From Peribacillus saganii (lineage in GTDB: Bacteria > Bacillota > Bacilli > Bacillales > DSM-1321), in NCBI RefSeq assembly GCF_003429095.1, contig NZ_QVTE01000003.1, positions 1 to 64,000 on the forward strand: 64,000 bases of DNA, written 5' to 3'. The notes beneath the pieces are model-generated. The model was not told the DNA's origin and did not search any database. It saw nothing but the letters and a program-made list of their open reading frames with translations. Position numbers and translations under genes: made by a program. Positions 18,237 through 26,977 of the stretch are shown one piece after another. The number at the start of each line of letters is the position of its first letter. The first letter of the stretch is position 1.

Positions 18237-18873
18237 ATGTAAAGTCAGCCTCAAATTCCTGGTCACATAACACAAGGTCAATTTAATCAGATGTTGGTCT
18301 CCCCCGAATCTTTTGCTGCAAAACCCGAGTCCATGTCCGAACAGCTATTTATCGAGCGTTCCCTTACTGAAATAAATTTTGGCTCAGAATTATGAAAGAG
18401 CTCGCATTATTTCTTGGTGAAGGATTCAACCGGAAGGATATACACCATATACAGTTAGCAGACCGATTTTTTCATTATTTCGAACAGCAGCATTCATACC
18501 AATTGCTCCCAAATGATCCCAAATGCTGAATTGGTGAGGAAATTTATTGAGGAAAGCATTGACCTGGTTCATGGTTTCCGTAATTTCAAGCTAAACCTTC
18601 TCCTTCTTAAAGTAAACTGCTAAATAAGCTGATTTAAATTCCCCTTACTTGTGGACCAATTACCTGGGAAGCGGAATATTTAATGAGGACACTTAAGAAG
18701 TTTAATAAAGGTATCTTGGAGCCCATTCGAGATGCGATTATAAACGAGAATGTATTTTGGCTGCGGATTATGATGGAGCAATCCCGCTTCATCTCTTCAT
18801 TGCTAGACCAGTCTGAAAGAAATTTAGTAAATAAAGCACAAAAATTCGAGGATGATTTTGAAACACTTTTAAG
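18237..18873 (+). pseudogene. DUF2935 protein, inactivated
   Basis: A good ribosome site (TTAGGAGGAAAAC) precedes ATG, but the second codon is TAA. Translation of the following frames gives a DUF2935-type protein in pieces: QPQIPGHITQGQFNQML, then after a lost T in a T-run near 18378 LFLGEGFNRKD, after a further shift near 18525 VRKFIEESIDLVHGFRNF, and finally FWLRIMMEQSRFISSLLDQSER. The WLRIM...EHA-like helical repeats are the family hallmark. At least one nonsense and two frameshift mutations. The 3' end is replaced by a REP-like element at 18876. Confidence 0.75.
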
Positions 18874-18875
18874 GA

Positions 18876-18921
18876 AGAGGGTCAGACCCCCGCTGCATTA
18901 AAACATCAGAGGCCTGACTCT
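18876..18921. repeat. Degenerate REP-like GGGTCAGACCC element
   Basis: GGGTCAGACCCCCGCTG faces CATCAGAGGCCTGACTC, an imperfect inverted repeat related to the near-perfect one at 20670-20711. It sits where two converging gene remnants (DUF2935 and TctC) end. Confidence 0.55.
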
Positions 18922-18936
18922 TTCTCTCATCAGTGA

Positions 18937-19315
18937 CTATTTCCAAATACCTCTCTTTTCTGCCAACTTTGTATACTTCTCTGTTTCCTCCATAACCGCT
19001 TTTGTAAAGTCTTCGGAGTTTAGGTAGGATGGCTGCAGTTTGATTTTTTCCAGTTCTTTGATGAATGATTCGTCTTCTTCCATTTTTGCGATGGCGGCTT
19101 CCATTTTTCACGATGTAAATCCGGTGTGCTGGCGGCAAAGGAAAGTCCGGTCCACTATTTACTGTCAGGCCTGTAAAGCCTTCTTCATCTACAGTTGGGA
19201 CGTCTGGAAACAATGGGCTGCGTTTTGGCGATTGGTCGGCGAGTATTTTGATTTTTATCAGCATTAATGATAAGAGTGTCATCCATCGCCTTCGCAGTAT
19301 GTAGTTCTGAAACAC
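18937..19315 (-). pseudogene. TctC/Bug-type substrate-binding protein, 3' remnant
   Basis: The minus strand carries the C-terminal third of a tripartite-tricarboxylate binding protein: ADQSPKRSPLFPDVPTVDEEG is the typical block before the last helices. A frameshift near 19120 leads into AIAKMEEDESFIKELEKI and the usual C terminus AEKRGIWK with its stop at 18937. The N-terminal two thirds are missing. No TctA/TctB genes remain. Confidence 0.7.
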
Positions 19316-19579
19316 GTTTCATAAAACGGGGCTAATCATATATAGAGAAGTCGTCAAACGAATAGGACGACTCCTCTTTTAACATGTTGAAGGTGTTTAC
19401 ATGATCGGCAGGTTAATTTCTTAGGATACGGCAGGTGGCTTTGCGAGCAGCAGGTTGTTTTTTAGGAAACGGCAAGTGGCTAAATTATTCTATTGTAATA
19501 GATGATAATTTGCCAATAGTACTATCCTACATTTTCTTTTACCTACTTTTTAGTAAGGTAAGTTCATTCGGTTATGACT

Positions 19580-19732
19580 TTAGTAAGCGTAAACAGCACC
19601 AAGGATAACCAAAAGAATGAAAAGAACAAGAATTAACGCAAAAGTTCCTCCATATCCACGTCCATAACCATATCCATGACCATATCCACATCCACGTCCA
19701 TAACCATATCCACATCCATATCCGTAACTCAT
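19580..19732 (-). CDS. YjcZ-type sporulation peptide with Gly-Tyr repeats
   Basis: A 50-residue peptide. Residues 3-28 are made of GYGYG units carrying Cys, Arg and His ([15 protein letters not shown]), followed by one membrane helix ([21 protein letters not shown]). The hydrophobic tail is the YjcZ-family signature. GGAG lies about 10 bases before the ATG. The last 25 codons are nearly identical at the DNA level to the next upstream copy. Family members are small spore/sporulation membrane peptides of unknown role. The longer frame that covers this region in another phase is a shadow. Confidence 0.85.
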   Translation of the reverse strand: MSYGYGCGYGYGRGCGYGHGYGYGRGYGGTFALILVLFILLVILGAVYAY

Positions 19733-19782
19733 TGATTTTCAGCTCCTTTGATTTTAAAAAAATATACACTTTTCCATTCTTT

Positions 19783-19878
19783 TTAGTAAGCGTAAACAGC
19801 ACCAATAATAACCAAAAGAATGAAAAGAACAAGAATTAACGCAAAAGTTCCTCCATATCCATATCCACGTTCAGACAT
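19783..19878 (-). CDS. YjcZ-type sporulation peptide
   Basis: A 31-residue peptide, MSERGYGYGG followed by a membrane helix [28 protein letters not shown] lies 7 bases before the ATG. It is the short-form paralogue of the downstream gene; the shared 3' two thirds differ by only two bases, so duplication or gene conversion is recent. Confidence 0.85.
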   Translation of the reverse strand: MSERGYGYGGTFALILVLFILLVIIGAVYAY

Positions 19879-20080
19879 TAAATTTCTCCTCCCTTAGTGA
19901 AGGTAATATATACTATTTTCATTTTCATTTTTTAGTAACAGGCAAATATAATAATCTTTTAAAAATAAATAATAATCCCAGTTTTCGGTTTAGAAATTAG
20001 ATAAATAACCTTATACAATAATACTTTTCATATATAAGAGGTGCTTAGAAAGTAAAGAACAACTCTCACACGATACATGG

Positions 20081-20341
20081 TTAGAAGGAACTGATGCTAG
20101 CATATTTATCTATAAAAAATTTAATTAATTCTTTAATTGTTGGTATTCTCTCCAGAATACGAGCTGCCAGTGCATAAATCATGGCTGGAAAATTAAGTTC
20201 TGCCGGTGAACCGTAAACAGACTCTTTATTAACCGCAAATAGTAAAGGTTCAATATGAAGAGTAGAAAAAACTGCGTTAAAACGTTTACATGGTTCCATT
20301 TCATAAAAATCCTGCATATGAGACATGGGATTCAACCTCAT
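20081..20341 (-). pseudogene. Transposase N-terminal fragment (IS1182-like)
   Basis: An 86-codon frame ending early. The content, with FNAVFSTLHIEPLL, SPAELNFPAMIYALAARI and LERIPTIKELIKFF, resembles the N-terminal domain of IS1182-type transposases, where an 'IPTIK.L' helix precedes the catalytic region. The DDE domain is absent, and no terminal inverted repeats were seen. A relic only. Confidence 0.5.
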
Positions 20342-20422
20342 TGTTTAGTCACTTTTGGCGAGGTACTCCTTTTTTCAAGTCTTGAAACGCATGGGTGACA
20401 AGGGATTGAATTTATGAAATTC

Positions 20423-20661
20423 ATTCAAATAGCAAACTTTGAGAATAAAAATAAATTAATATGTGATAAAATCGTCTTAAGTAATGGCTTACATTATTAA
20501 TTGGCAAAATTAAATTTTGTTTAAGGGGTCGTTGAAAAATGACAATGGATACTGTCATCAAAGAACAGACGAGTTTCGATCACATTGGAAATAAAATTAA
20601 AACAGAAGATAGAGAATTGATATCATTGCTAGATTGGCAGAACCACTTATCGTTGTTTTGA
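20423..20661 (+). pseudogene. Truncated duplicate of the prolyl 4-hydroxylase gene
   Basis: From about 20423 the sequence repeats the promoter, leader, ribosome site and first ~40 codons of the intact gene at 24021. The ATG at 20539 and MTMDT(V)IKEQT are the same; one A is missing in the AGAGAAATTGATAT run, shifting the frame. Similarity stops at GTTGTTTTG (20661), and a REP-like hairpin begins 9 bases later. Confidence 0.85.
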
Positions 20662-20669
20662 AGAAAAAA

Positions 20670-20711
20670 GGGTCAGTCCCCCGGTGACGTAAAGCACCGA
20701 GGGACTGACCC
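20670..20711. repeat. REP-like palindrome GGGTCAGTCCC
   Basis: GGGTCAGTCCCCCGGTG pairs with CACCGAGGGACTGACCC across an 8-nt loop, with one bulged base, giving about 16 base pairs. Related degenerate copies are at 18876-18921 and partial ones near 23812 and 51912. It abuts the truncated hydroxylase copy. It could act as a terminator but has no U-tract; I treat it as an interspersed palindrome. Confidence 0.75.
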
Positions 20712-20858
20712 CACCAATGTTGTACAAGCATTTTCCTGATATCTTACTTATCCAATCAGGTCGAGATCAGGTAACATTAAGCTTCTATGTTCCTATAAAA
20801 CTAGCTCAATAATCATTCTTCTGGAGGCATAAATTATTTTGCAAATGCTTTTTATTTC

Positions 20859-23531
20859 CTATGGCTGTTCTGTAATAATGTGAGCAATTTTCCTAACTTC
20901 CACCTTCCTGCATAAAAATTTCTCCATATCCCTTCTACTAACCGGAGGACTGAACAAATAACCTTGAAGCTCATCACATCCCAATTGCACCAATAACTCT
21001 CTTTCGTTCTCTGTTTCGACTCCTTCTGCGACAACATTTAGACGAAGGCCATGGGCAATATCAAAAATGGATTTAACTAATAGTTCTTTCTTGTAGTGTT
21101 GATCGATATCTTTAATGAATTGTCGATCAATTTTGATTTCATCAATTGGCAATTGCAACAGTTGAGATAACGAGGAATAACCCTTTCCAAAGTCATCGAT
21201 AGAAATGAGGACCCCTAAACTTTTTAACTTATGTATCACTTCGGCAACATGCTTTGGATTTTTGATAAATACACTCTCTGTGATTTCTAATTTTAAATAT
21301 TTTGGATCCATACCTGATTCATTCAAAGTCTTTTCTATCAGCGCTATCAAAAAATCGTGTTGAAAATGTTTGGCAGATAAATTTGCCGAGATCGGTACAT
21401 GAATTAAACCTTCATCTTGCCACTTTTTATTTTGCTTACAAGCTTCGATTAGTGACCATTCATCGATTTGCAAGATCAGTCCTATTTCTTCTGCAATCGG
21501 TATGAATGTGCCTGGAGAAACAAATCCTAGCACAGGATCCTGCCAGCGAATCAACGCTTCCATACTGGATACTTTTCCTGACTTAATCTTTGGTTGATAA
21601 TATAGCTCAAAGTCACCTGTATCAACTGCTTGACGCAATGCATTTTCAATTAATAAGCGCTCCTGGAATCTATTTCTCATGGACTCATTGAAGAATTGAG
21701 GCACGGTGCCGCCTTTTTCCTTCGATATATACATCGCAGTATCCGCACATTTCACTAGTGTGTCCAAGTCCTTTCCATCCTGCGGGAACATGCTTATGCC
21801 CACACTCGCCGTTATATACAGCCTCTGTCCTTGGATTGGAAAAAATGCTGAAAACTCCTTTAGAATTTCTTCTACTGTATAAGTTACTTCTGCTTGGTTT
21901 TCAGCGCTATGGACTACTACAAATTCGTCTCCACCTAGCCTGAATACCTCTCTTTTGTTATTTCGTAATATAGAAAGCTTATTCGCAGTCATCTGCAGGA
22001 GTTCGTCTCCTGCATAATGGCCTAATGTGTCATTGATTCGCTTAAATTGATTTAAATCAATAAAAATAATGGCTATATGTTTCGCACCATTTTTTACAAT
22101 AAGATTATTGACATAATTTTGGAAATGAAGGCGATTGGGTAAACGAGTCAAAACATCATAAAAAGCCAATTGATGCAGTTTATCTTCTGATTCCTTTAAT
22201 TTTGTTGTTTGATCTGTAAGCTGTCGATTCATTTCATTGCTTTCTTGAAATAAATCTGTTAGCTTTGCAGCCATCTTCATCAAGTTGTGCGTGAGCAGCC
22301 GCAGTTCCGATACATTACTTTGTGGCCACTCTACCGTCTCGAATTGGATAAGCTTTTGGGGCAATCCTGTGGTTGCAATCGTTAATTGCTTTAAGCTGTT
22401 CATGAATATTCTGCTTACAGCCATTGCGAGAATAACCGTACAAAAAGCGAATAATAGTGAAAATACAAGCAGATCTAAGAAGTCATTATAGATTTGGTTT
22501 TGGAATTGAATGATCGGGAATTGAATCATTATTTTCATCGATAATGAATCGATTGTTTTTACATAAATATATTTGCCTTCTGCCCATTTACTAATAGGCA
22601 TGACATCATTTCGGCCCTTTGGTAAAGCCTCATAAAAATCATTTGAAACTTTATTGACCTCATAATTAAGATGCCAATCGTATTCTTTCTTAACAGAAAC
22701 ACTGCTTGAACTCGATGCAATCACTTTATTGCGAGGATTCAAGATAATGAGGTCATATTCCTGCGATTTATTTCGTTCAGCAAGTTCACCTAAATCCTTT
22801 AAAAGGAGATTATCATTTAGGGAAAGATTTTGGAGGTCATCTTCATCCAAAAGCAACATCTCTTTTGCAATGCGATCTGTCTTATTCTCCGCTTGTTTTA
22901 CTAAATCACGTGCGATAAACTCATGAACATTCAATACATTAGTCGCTACACTTATGAAAAATGGTACTAAAATAGATATTAACGTGACATGTGTTAAAAA
23001 CTGGTGAATCGATACATTATTTTTGTTTAACTTGATACTTTTCATCAGTTTATAAAAAGGAAAGTATGCTAAGAGCATATCCGCCATTAGGACATTAAAA
23101 AAACTATTGATGATATCTTTACATATCTGAAAATACAGAGCATCACCTGACAAGCCGGTCCGATAAAGAAAAAATACGGAAGCCAAGCCGATGGTGAACC
23201 AGAAAAGTACATCAACAAAAAACATCTTTGCTTTTCTGCCTCTATAGAAAAAAGCACCAACAAACATGACTTCTAGTACGAGAACAAATTGATAAGCTAA
23301 AGAAATATTATCATCAGGAACAAAAAGAAGAGCCACCAGCCCTGATAAAATCGCTAAAGTATGTCCAAATAGACGAAGCAGCAGGAACAGGAAAATACTC
23401 GTAAACGTAAAAGTAATTCCATACACCCAAGTAAGCCTAATACCTGAAGTAAAAAGGACTAATCCCACAAGAGCTAGTAAGAGAAAGTTTTCACTATTCA
23501 ATCGTGGAACAAAATTTTTAAATGCAAACAT
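20859..23531 (-). CDS. Membrane GGDEF-EAL cyclic-di-GMP protein
   Basis: An 890-residue sensor. About seven or eight membrane helices (residues 12-210) precede an extracytoplasmic region (about 215-350), another helix (about 352-372), a HAMP-like linker with coiled coil (to 455), a GGDEF domain (about 455-620) and an EAL domain (about 635-880). FRLGGDEFVVV has a complete diguanylate cyclase site; MEALIRW, ITESVFI and IDDFGKGYSSL show an intact phosphodiesterase site. It could therefore make and break c-di-GMP; which dominates is unknown. Single gene, next to two more such genes. Confidence 0.93.
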   Translation of the reverse strand: MFAFKNFVPRLNSENFLLLALVGLVLFTSGIRLTWVYGITFTFTSIFLFLLLRLFGHTLAILSGLVALLFVPDDNISLAYQFVLVLEVMFVGAFFYRGRKAKMFFVDVLFWFTIGLASVFFLYRTGLSGDALYFQICKDIINSFFNVLMADMLLAYFPFYKLMKSIKLNKNNVSIHQFLTHVTLISILVPFFISVATNVLNVHEFIARDLVKQAENKTDRIAKEMLLLDEDDLQNLSLNDNLLLKDLGELAERNKSQEYDLIILNPRNKVIASSSSSVSVKKEYDWHLNYEVNKVSNDFYEALPKGRNDVMPISKWAEGKYIYVKTIDSLSMKIMIQFPIIQFQNQIYNDFLDLLVFSLLFAFCTVILAMAVSRIFMNSLKQLTIATTGLPQKLIQFETVEWPQSNVSELRLLTHNLMKMAAKLTDLFQESNEMNRQLTDQTTKLKESEDKLHQLAFYDVLTRLPNRLHFQNYVNNLIVKNGAKHIAIIFIDLNQFKRINDTLGHYAGDELLQMTANKLSILRNNKREVFRLGGDEFVVVHSAENQAEVTYTVEEILKEFSAFFPIQGQRLYITASVGISMFPQDGKDLDTLVKCADTAMYISKEKGGTVPQFFNESMRNRFQERLLIENALRQAVDTGDFELYYQPKIKSGKVSSMEALIRWQDPVLGFVSPGTFIPIAEEIGLILQIDEWSLIEACKQNKKWQDEGLIHVPISANLSAKHFQHDFLIALIEKTLNESGMDPKYLKLEITESVFIKNPKHVAEVIHKLKSLGVLISIDDFGKGYSSLSQLLQLPIDEIKIDRQFIKDIDQHYKKELLVKSIFDIAHGLRLNVVAEGVETENERELLVQLGCDELQGYLFSPPVSRRDMEKFLCRKVEVRKIAHIITEQP

Positions 23532-24020
23532 ATTATCATCCTAATCTATCAAAAATCAGCTAATACTAGTATTATTGTAACCAATTAATTCTATGTCTCT
23601 TGAGTTCATAAGACCTCAGATTCTTGCTGCATCTGCCACCCATTATTTAGCAAATTAAGATATCAATATAAATAATAGCATAAGGTTATTTATTTCGATA
23701 GATTAGGTTGGGTTGGGACAATGGTTATGATATATTTATAAAACTAAATTTAATGTTCCAATTGGTCCTCACCTACACCCGCCTACTGTAAAATTCATCT
23801 AAATAATTGTCAGGCCCCAGCCCCTCTAATCTATTTTCTCTACCCATCCACTGTTAATGCAGAGGCCCATAGATTTTTCTTTCATCGTTTCACTCAAAAT
23901 AACAAACTTTGTGAAAATAAACGAATATATATGTGATAAAATGATGTTTATAAGTAAACGGTTACAATAGCCACGGAAGTTGAATCTCGTAAATTAATTT
24001 TTATAAGGGGTCGTTGAAAA
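23532..24020. other. Intergenic region upstream of the prolyl hydroxylase
   Basis: Holds a partial REP-like block (GTCAGGCCCCAGCCCC, 23809-23826) and, from about 23894, the promoter/leader region that is duplicated at 20423. TATGTGATAAAAT (23930-23942) is conserved in both copies and is a likely minus-10 region. Confidence 0.5.
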
Positions 24021-24677
24021 ATGACAATGGATACTATCATCAAAGAACAGACGATTTTTGATCACATTGGAAATAAAATTAAAACAGAAGATAGAGAAAT
24101 TGATATCATTGCTAGATTGGCAGAACCACTTATAGTTGTTTTGGGAAATGTGTTAAGTGATGAGGAATGTGACGAGCTGATTAAATTATCAAAAGACCGA
24201 ATGCAGCGTTCAAAACTAGGGGTTACACGCGAAGTAAACGAAATTAGAACGAGTGATAGTATGTTTTTCCAAGAAAATGAAAGCGAATTCATTACCATAA
24301 TTGAAAAAAGAATTTCTTCTATCATGAATATACCCATTGAACACGGGGATGGTCTTCAAATCCTTAGATATACTCCAGGTCAGCAGTATAAATCTCATTT
24401 TGATTATTTCTCATCCACAAGCAGCGCAGCAAAGAATAATAGAATTAGCACATTGATCATGTACTTGAATGATGTAGAACAAGGAGGAGAAACTTTTTTT
24501 CCTAAACTTAATTTTTCAGTATCCCCTAAAAAAGGAATGGGTGTGTACTTCGAGTATTTTTATAATGATCCTAGCTTAAATGAGCTCACCTTACATGGTG
24601 GAGCACCTGTAATAGCCGGGGAAAAGTGGATCGCCACACAATGGATGAGACGGCAAAAATTAAGAACTCCATATTAA
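24021..24677 (+). CDS. 2-oxoglutarate/Fe(II) prolyl 4-hydroxylase
   Basis: A 218-residue dioxygenase very like the Bacillus anthracis prolyl 4-hydroxylase in length and order of motifs (DHIGNKIKTEDREI near the N terminus; TLHGGAPV near the C terminus). Iron ligands are His126 and Asp128 in SHFDYF and His192 in TLHGG; Lys202 in EKWIATQW binds 2-oxoglutarate. It is cytosolic and hydroxylates proline in collagen-like or other proline-rich peptides in known homologues. AAGGGG precedes the ATG by 10. A truncated second copy lies 3.5 kb upstream. Confidence 0.93.
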   Translation: MTMDTIIKEQTIFDHIGNKIKTEDREIDIIARLAEPLIVVLGNVLSDEECDELIKLSKDRMQRSKLGVTREVNEIRTSDSMFFQENESEFITIIEKRISSIMNIPIEHGDGLQILRYTPGQQYKSHFDYFSSTSSAAKNNRISTLIMYLNDVEQGGETFFPKLNFSVSPKKGMGVYFEYFYNDPSLNELTLHGGAPVIAGEKWIATQWMRRQKLRTPY

Positions 24678-24683
24678 ATCCAT

Positions 24684-25126
24684 TTAGGCTATTTGATAAA
24701 TAATTAACTTACTAAATGCATAGAAGCAGAAGTGATATCTCAAAATATTGCTTCTGCTTAAAATCCAGTTCATTTTTAATGAATGTTGATCATTTCGTCT
24801 ATTTACGGCGCTAACTGGTCCATGATTTTTACTAATCCACCTACTGCGGTCATACAAATCCTTTAACAAAGAGTAAAAACCAGGTATCACTTTTACTACT
24901 GTCTTATCAAGCAACAAACGATTCCAGTCCTCGATAATTAAAGATCCCCGATAGTCAACTTTATCAAAAGAAGGGTATTCGCTGAAAAAAAATGAATTGG
25001 AACACTTTTATCTACTTTTAGTAAACTATAAAGCCTTTCTATTCCTTCCCTGGAGGCGTATCTATTTGTTTGCTCGCTTTCCTCATGAGCCCCTAGCTCA
25101 ACCCGAATCAGTTTTTCTCTCAATAA
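24684..25126 (-). pseudogene. Unknown frameshifted gene
   Basis: Two minus-strand frames join at a T8 run near 24985-24992. The first gives LIRVELGAHEESEQTNRYAS and EGIERLYSLLKVDKSVPIHFF, the second EYPSFDKVDYRGSLIIEDWN and VVKVIPGFYSLLKDLYD. The content is clearly protein-like across the break but I do not recognise the family. A terminator-like stem lies inside its 3' end (24724-24759). Confidence 0.5.
24724..24759 (+). terminator. Hairpin after the prolyl hydroxylase gene
   Basis: AAGCAGAAG / CTTCTGCTT, 9 bp, loop 18 nt, 45 bases past the stop at 24677. No proper U-tract follows, so this may be only a 3'-end stabilising stem. Confidence 0.4.
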
Positions 25127-25193
25127 CTAAACCCGGTGTCCCGATTCCCCTGCCTAAGCAAATGCGGATTTAGGCCGTAAATTCTCATCTCAA

Positions 25194-25365
25194 TCAAAAA
25201 CATTACAAATGTTTTTAACAAACCACTGAGCAGAGTTCTTTCCATTATTAATAAGGATACAGATCAAATCTGTAATGTCTTCCTCACGGTAAAAACAATT
25301 TAATAAACCTATCGTGTTCATCACAATCCCGCTTTCAAAGTAATAAGTGTAGCGGTTATTCTTTT
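25194..25365 (-). pseudogene. Short coding remnant of unknown family
   Basis: An open minus-strand stretch with YTYYFESGIVMNTIGLLNCF and LICILINNGKNSAQWFVKN, ending at TGA (25194-25196). No start codon or ribosome site fits; an in-frame stop lies just upstream. Protein-like codon use suggests a decayed gene. Family not recognised. Confidence 0.35.
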
Positions 25366-25617
25366 GACAAATTCAGAAATTAACCGCTTTTGTCTGGTCC
25401 TTTTCAGGCTTTGCAGGTATTTATTTTTCACAGATGAAACAGCTTCTACAGTGTACACAATCATTGAGATATAGCAGCAGATTGATTATCACAGAGGTTT
25501 ATTATCGATTTTAGGACAATTATCCCCTTTAAATATAATACTAGTAAACCGATATATTGGAGGAAATAACATTTTCTACCTAATAAATAAATGATTATCT
25601 TTATGGAAAGGAATTTG

Positions 25618-26733
25618 TTGAGATTGATGGTTTTAAAAGATTTTTTCACAAACTTCTCTATATTATGTACAGGAATTTTTCTTATACACCAATATCTTTA
25701 TAGAGTCAAGGTTTCAACCATGACCGGTACTAAAAAGAGAATCCTTATTGGAGGTTTACAAGGTGGATTTGGAGTGGTTCTGATGCAATTTGGCATACAA
25801 TTAGGCGGAGGTGTGCTTATTGATCTTAGAAGTATTCCTATGATGACAGCGGCTTATCTTGGAGGATGGGTTTCTTCATTTGTGGCAACAAGCATCATTA
25901 TCATTACCAGATTAGTATTATATCCCGTTTCACACTCTTCCCTTATAAACATTATTGTACTTATGCTGTCTGCAATAGCCTTTTCCTTTATTTCTCATTC
26001 AGGTTTGGAAAAAAAGGAAAAATGGATGTATATGGCGGTTTCATTCGTAGCAATTATTGGTGTTTTTATTCATTTTGTCATACCGGATTTCAATAAAGCA
26101 TTCATCATTTTCATTCAGTATGCGATAGCGGTAGCTTGCGGTACTTTTGTGACTTATTTGGTAAAATCCCACCTGCGGCGCAGTGATGAAGACTATACAA
26201 GATTAAAGGAACGAGCTGAAAAAGACTTCCTTACTGGTTTAAATAATGTTCGATTATTTCATCAAAGCTTAGATACCGCCTTTATTAAGGCCAAACAGCA
26301 TCGAGAAGAATTATCTCTTCTATATATAGACATTGATCATTTTAAACGGATAAATGATACGTACGGCCACCCTGCCGGCGATAAAGTGCTGAAGAAAATT
26401 GGCCATATTCTTTTACTGTCATGCCGATCTGTTGATACCATTTCCCGAAATGGAGGCGAAGAATTTAGTGTAATCATGCCAGCTTGTAATTCATCTGATG
26501 CTGCAGCCATTGCAGAAAGAATACGTAAAAATATAGAACAGAGCGTATTTTCAATAAATGAAGGTATCGAATTAAAAGTAACAGTTTCCATCGGTTATGC
26601 TACTGATAGCCAAAAAACCAAGATTTCTATTCAGCAGTTCATTAAACAAGCGGATGAAGGTCTATACAAAGCCAAACAATCGGGCAGAAACCAAATTAGG
26701 TTTGCCCCAGACCTTGAGGGCCATGCTGTATGA
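25618..26733 (+). CDS. Membrane diguanylate cyclase (GGDEF)
   Basis: About 371 residues. Six membrane helices in the N-terminal 190 residues have the 5TM-LytS-like look (GGVLIDLRSIPMMTAAYLGG), followed by a GGDEF domain. The active site is NGGEEFSVI (GGEEF variant, normally active) with the metal motif IDIDHFKRIND. I favour the TTG at 25618, because AAAGGA lies 5 bases before it; the frame is open from an ATG at 25591, but that ATG has no site at a usable distance. It makes c-di-GMP in response to a membrane signal. Confidence 0.88.
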   Translation: MRLMVLKDFFTNFSILCTGIFLIHQYLYRVKVSTMTGTKKRILIGGLQGGFGVVLMQFGIQLGGGVLIDLRSIPMMTAAYLGGWVSSFVATSIIIITRLVLYPVSHSSLINIIVLMLSAIAFSFISHSGLEKKEKWMYMAVSFVAIIGVFIHFVIPDFNKAFIIFIQYAIAVACGTFVTYLVKSHLRRSDEDYTRLKERAEKDFLTGLNNVRLFHQSLDTAFIKAKQHREELSLLYIDIDHFKRINDTYGHPAGDKVLKKIGHILLLSCRSVDTISRNGGEEFSVIMPACNSSDAAAIAERIRKNIEQSVFSINEGIELKVTVSIGYATDSQKTKISIQQFIKQADEGLYKAKQSGRNQIRFAPDLEGHAV

Positions 26734-26977
26734 TATAAACCTACAAAATCTTTACAAGATATTACAATCTCAGAATCCATAACTGCAATAATGATACGCG
26801 TGTAATGGTACGCAGACAATGCACGTTGTTACAATAACTATTCAGTAAATTTAAAAATAACAACACATTTTATAATTTTCTATATCCATCATAAACGATA
26901 AAAAGACATTGCATCCATTCCATAGAAAGCTATTCATTTTCTATTTTTTTTCATTCTTTATTTTAGGAGAGTTACCT

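Noticed and set aside
19572-19832. 86-residue Trp-rich minus-strand frame
   Set aside because: It is an out-of-phase reading of the Gly-Tyr repeat of the YjcZ peptide; the in-phase frame has the ribosome site and family tail.
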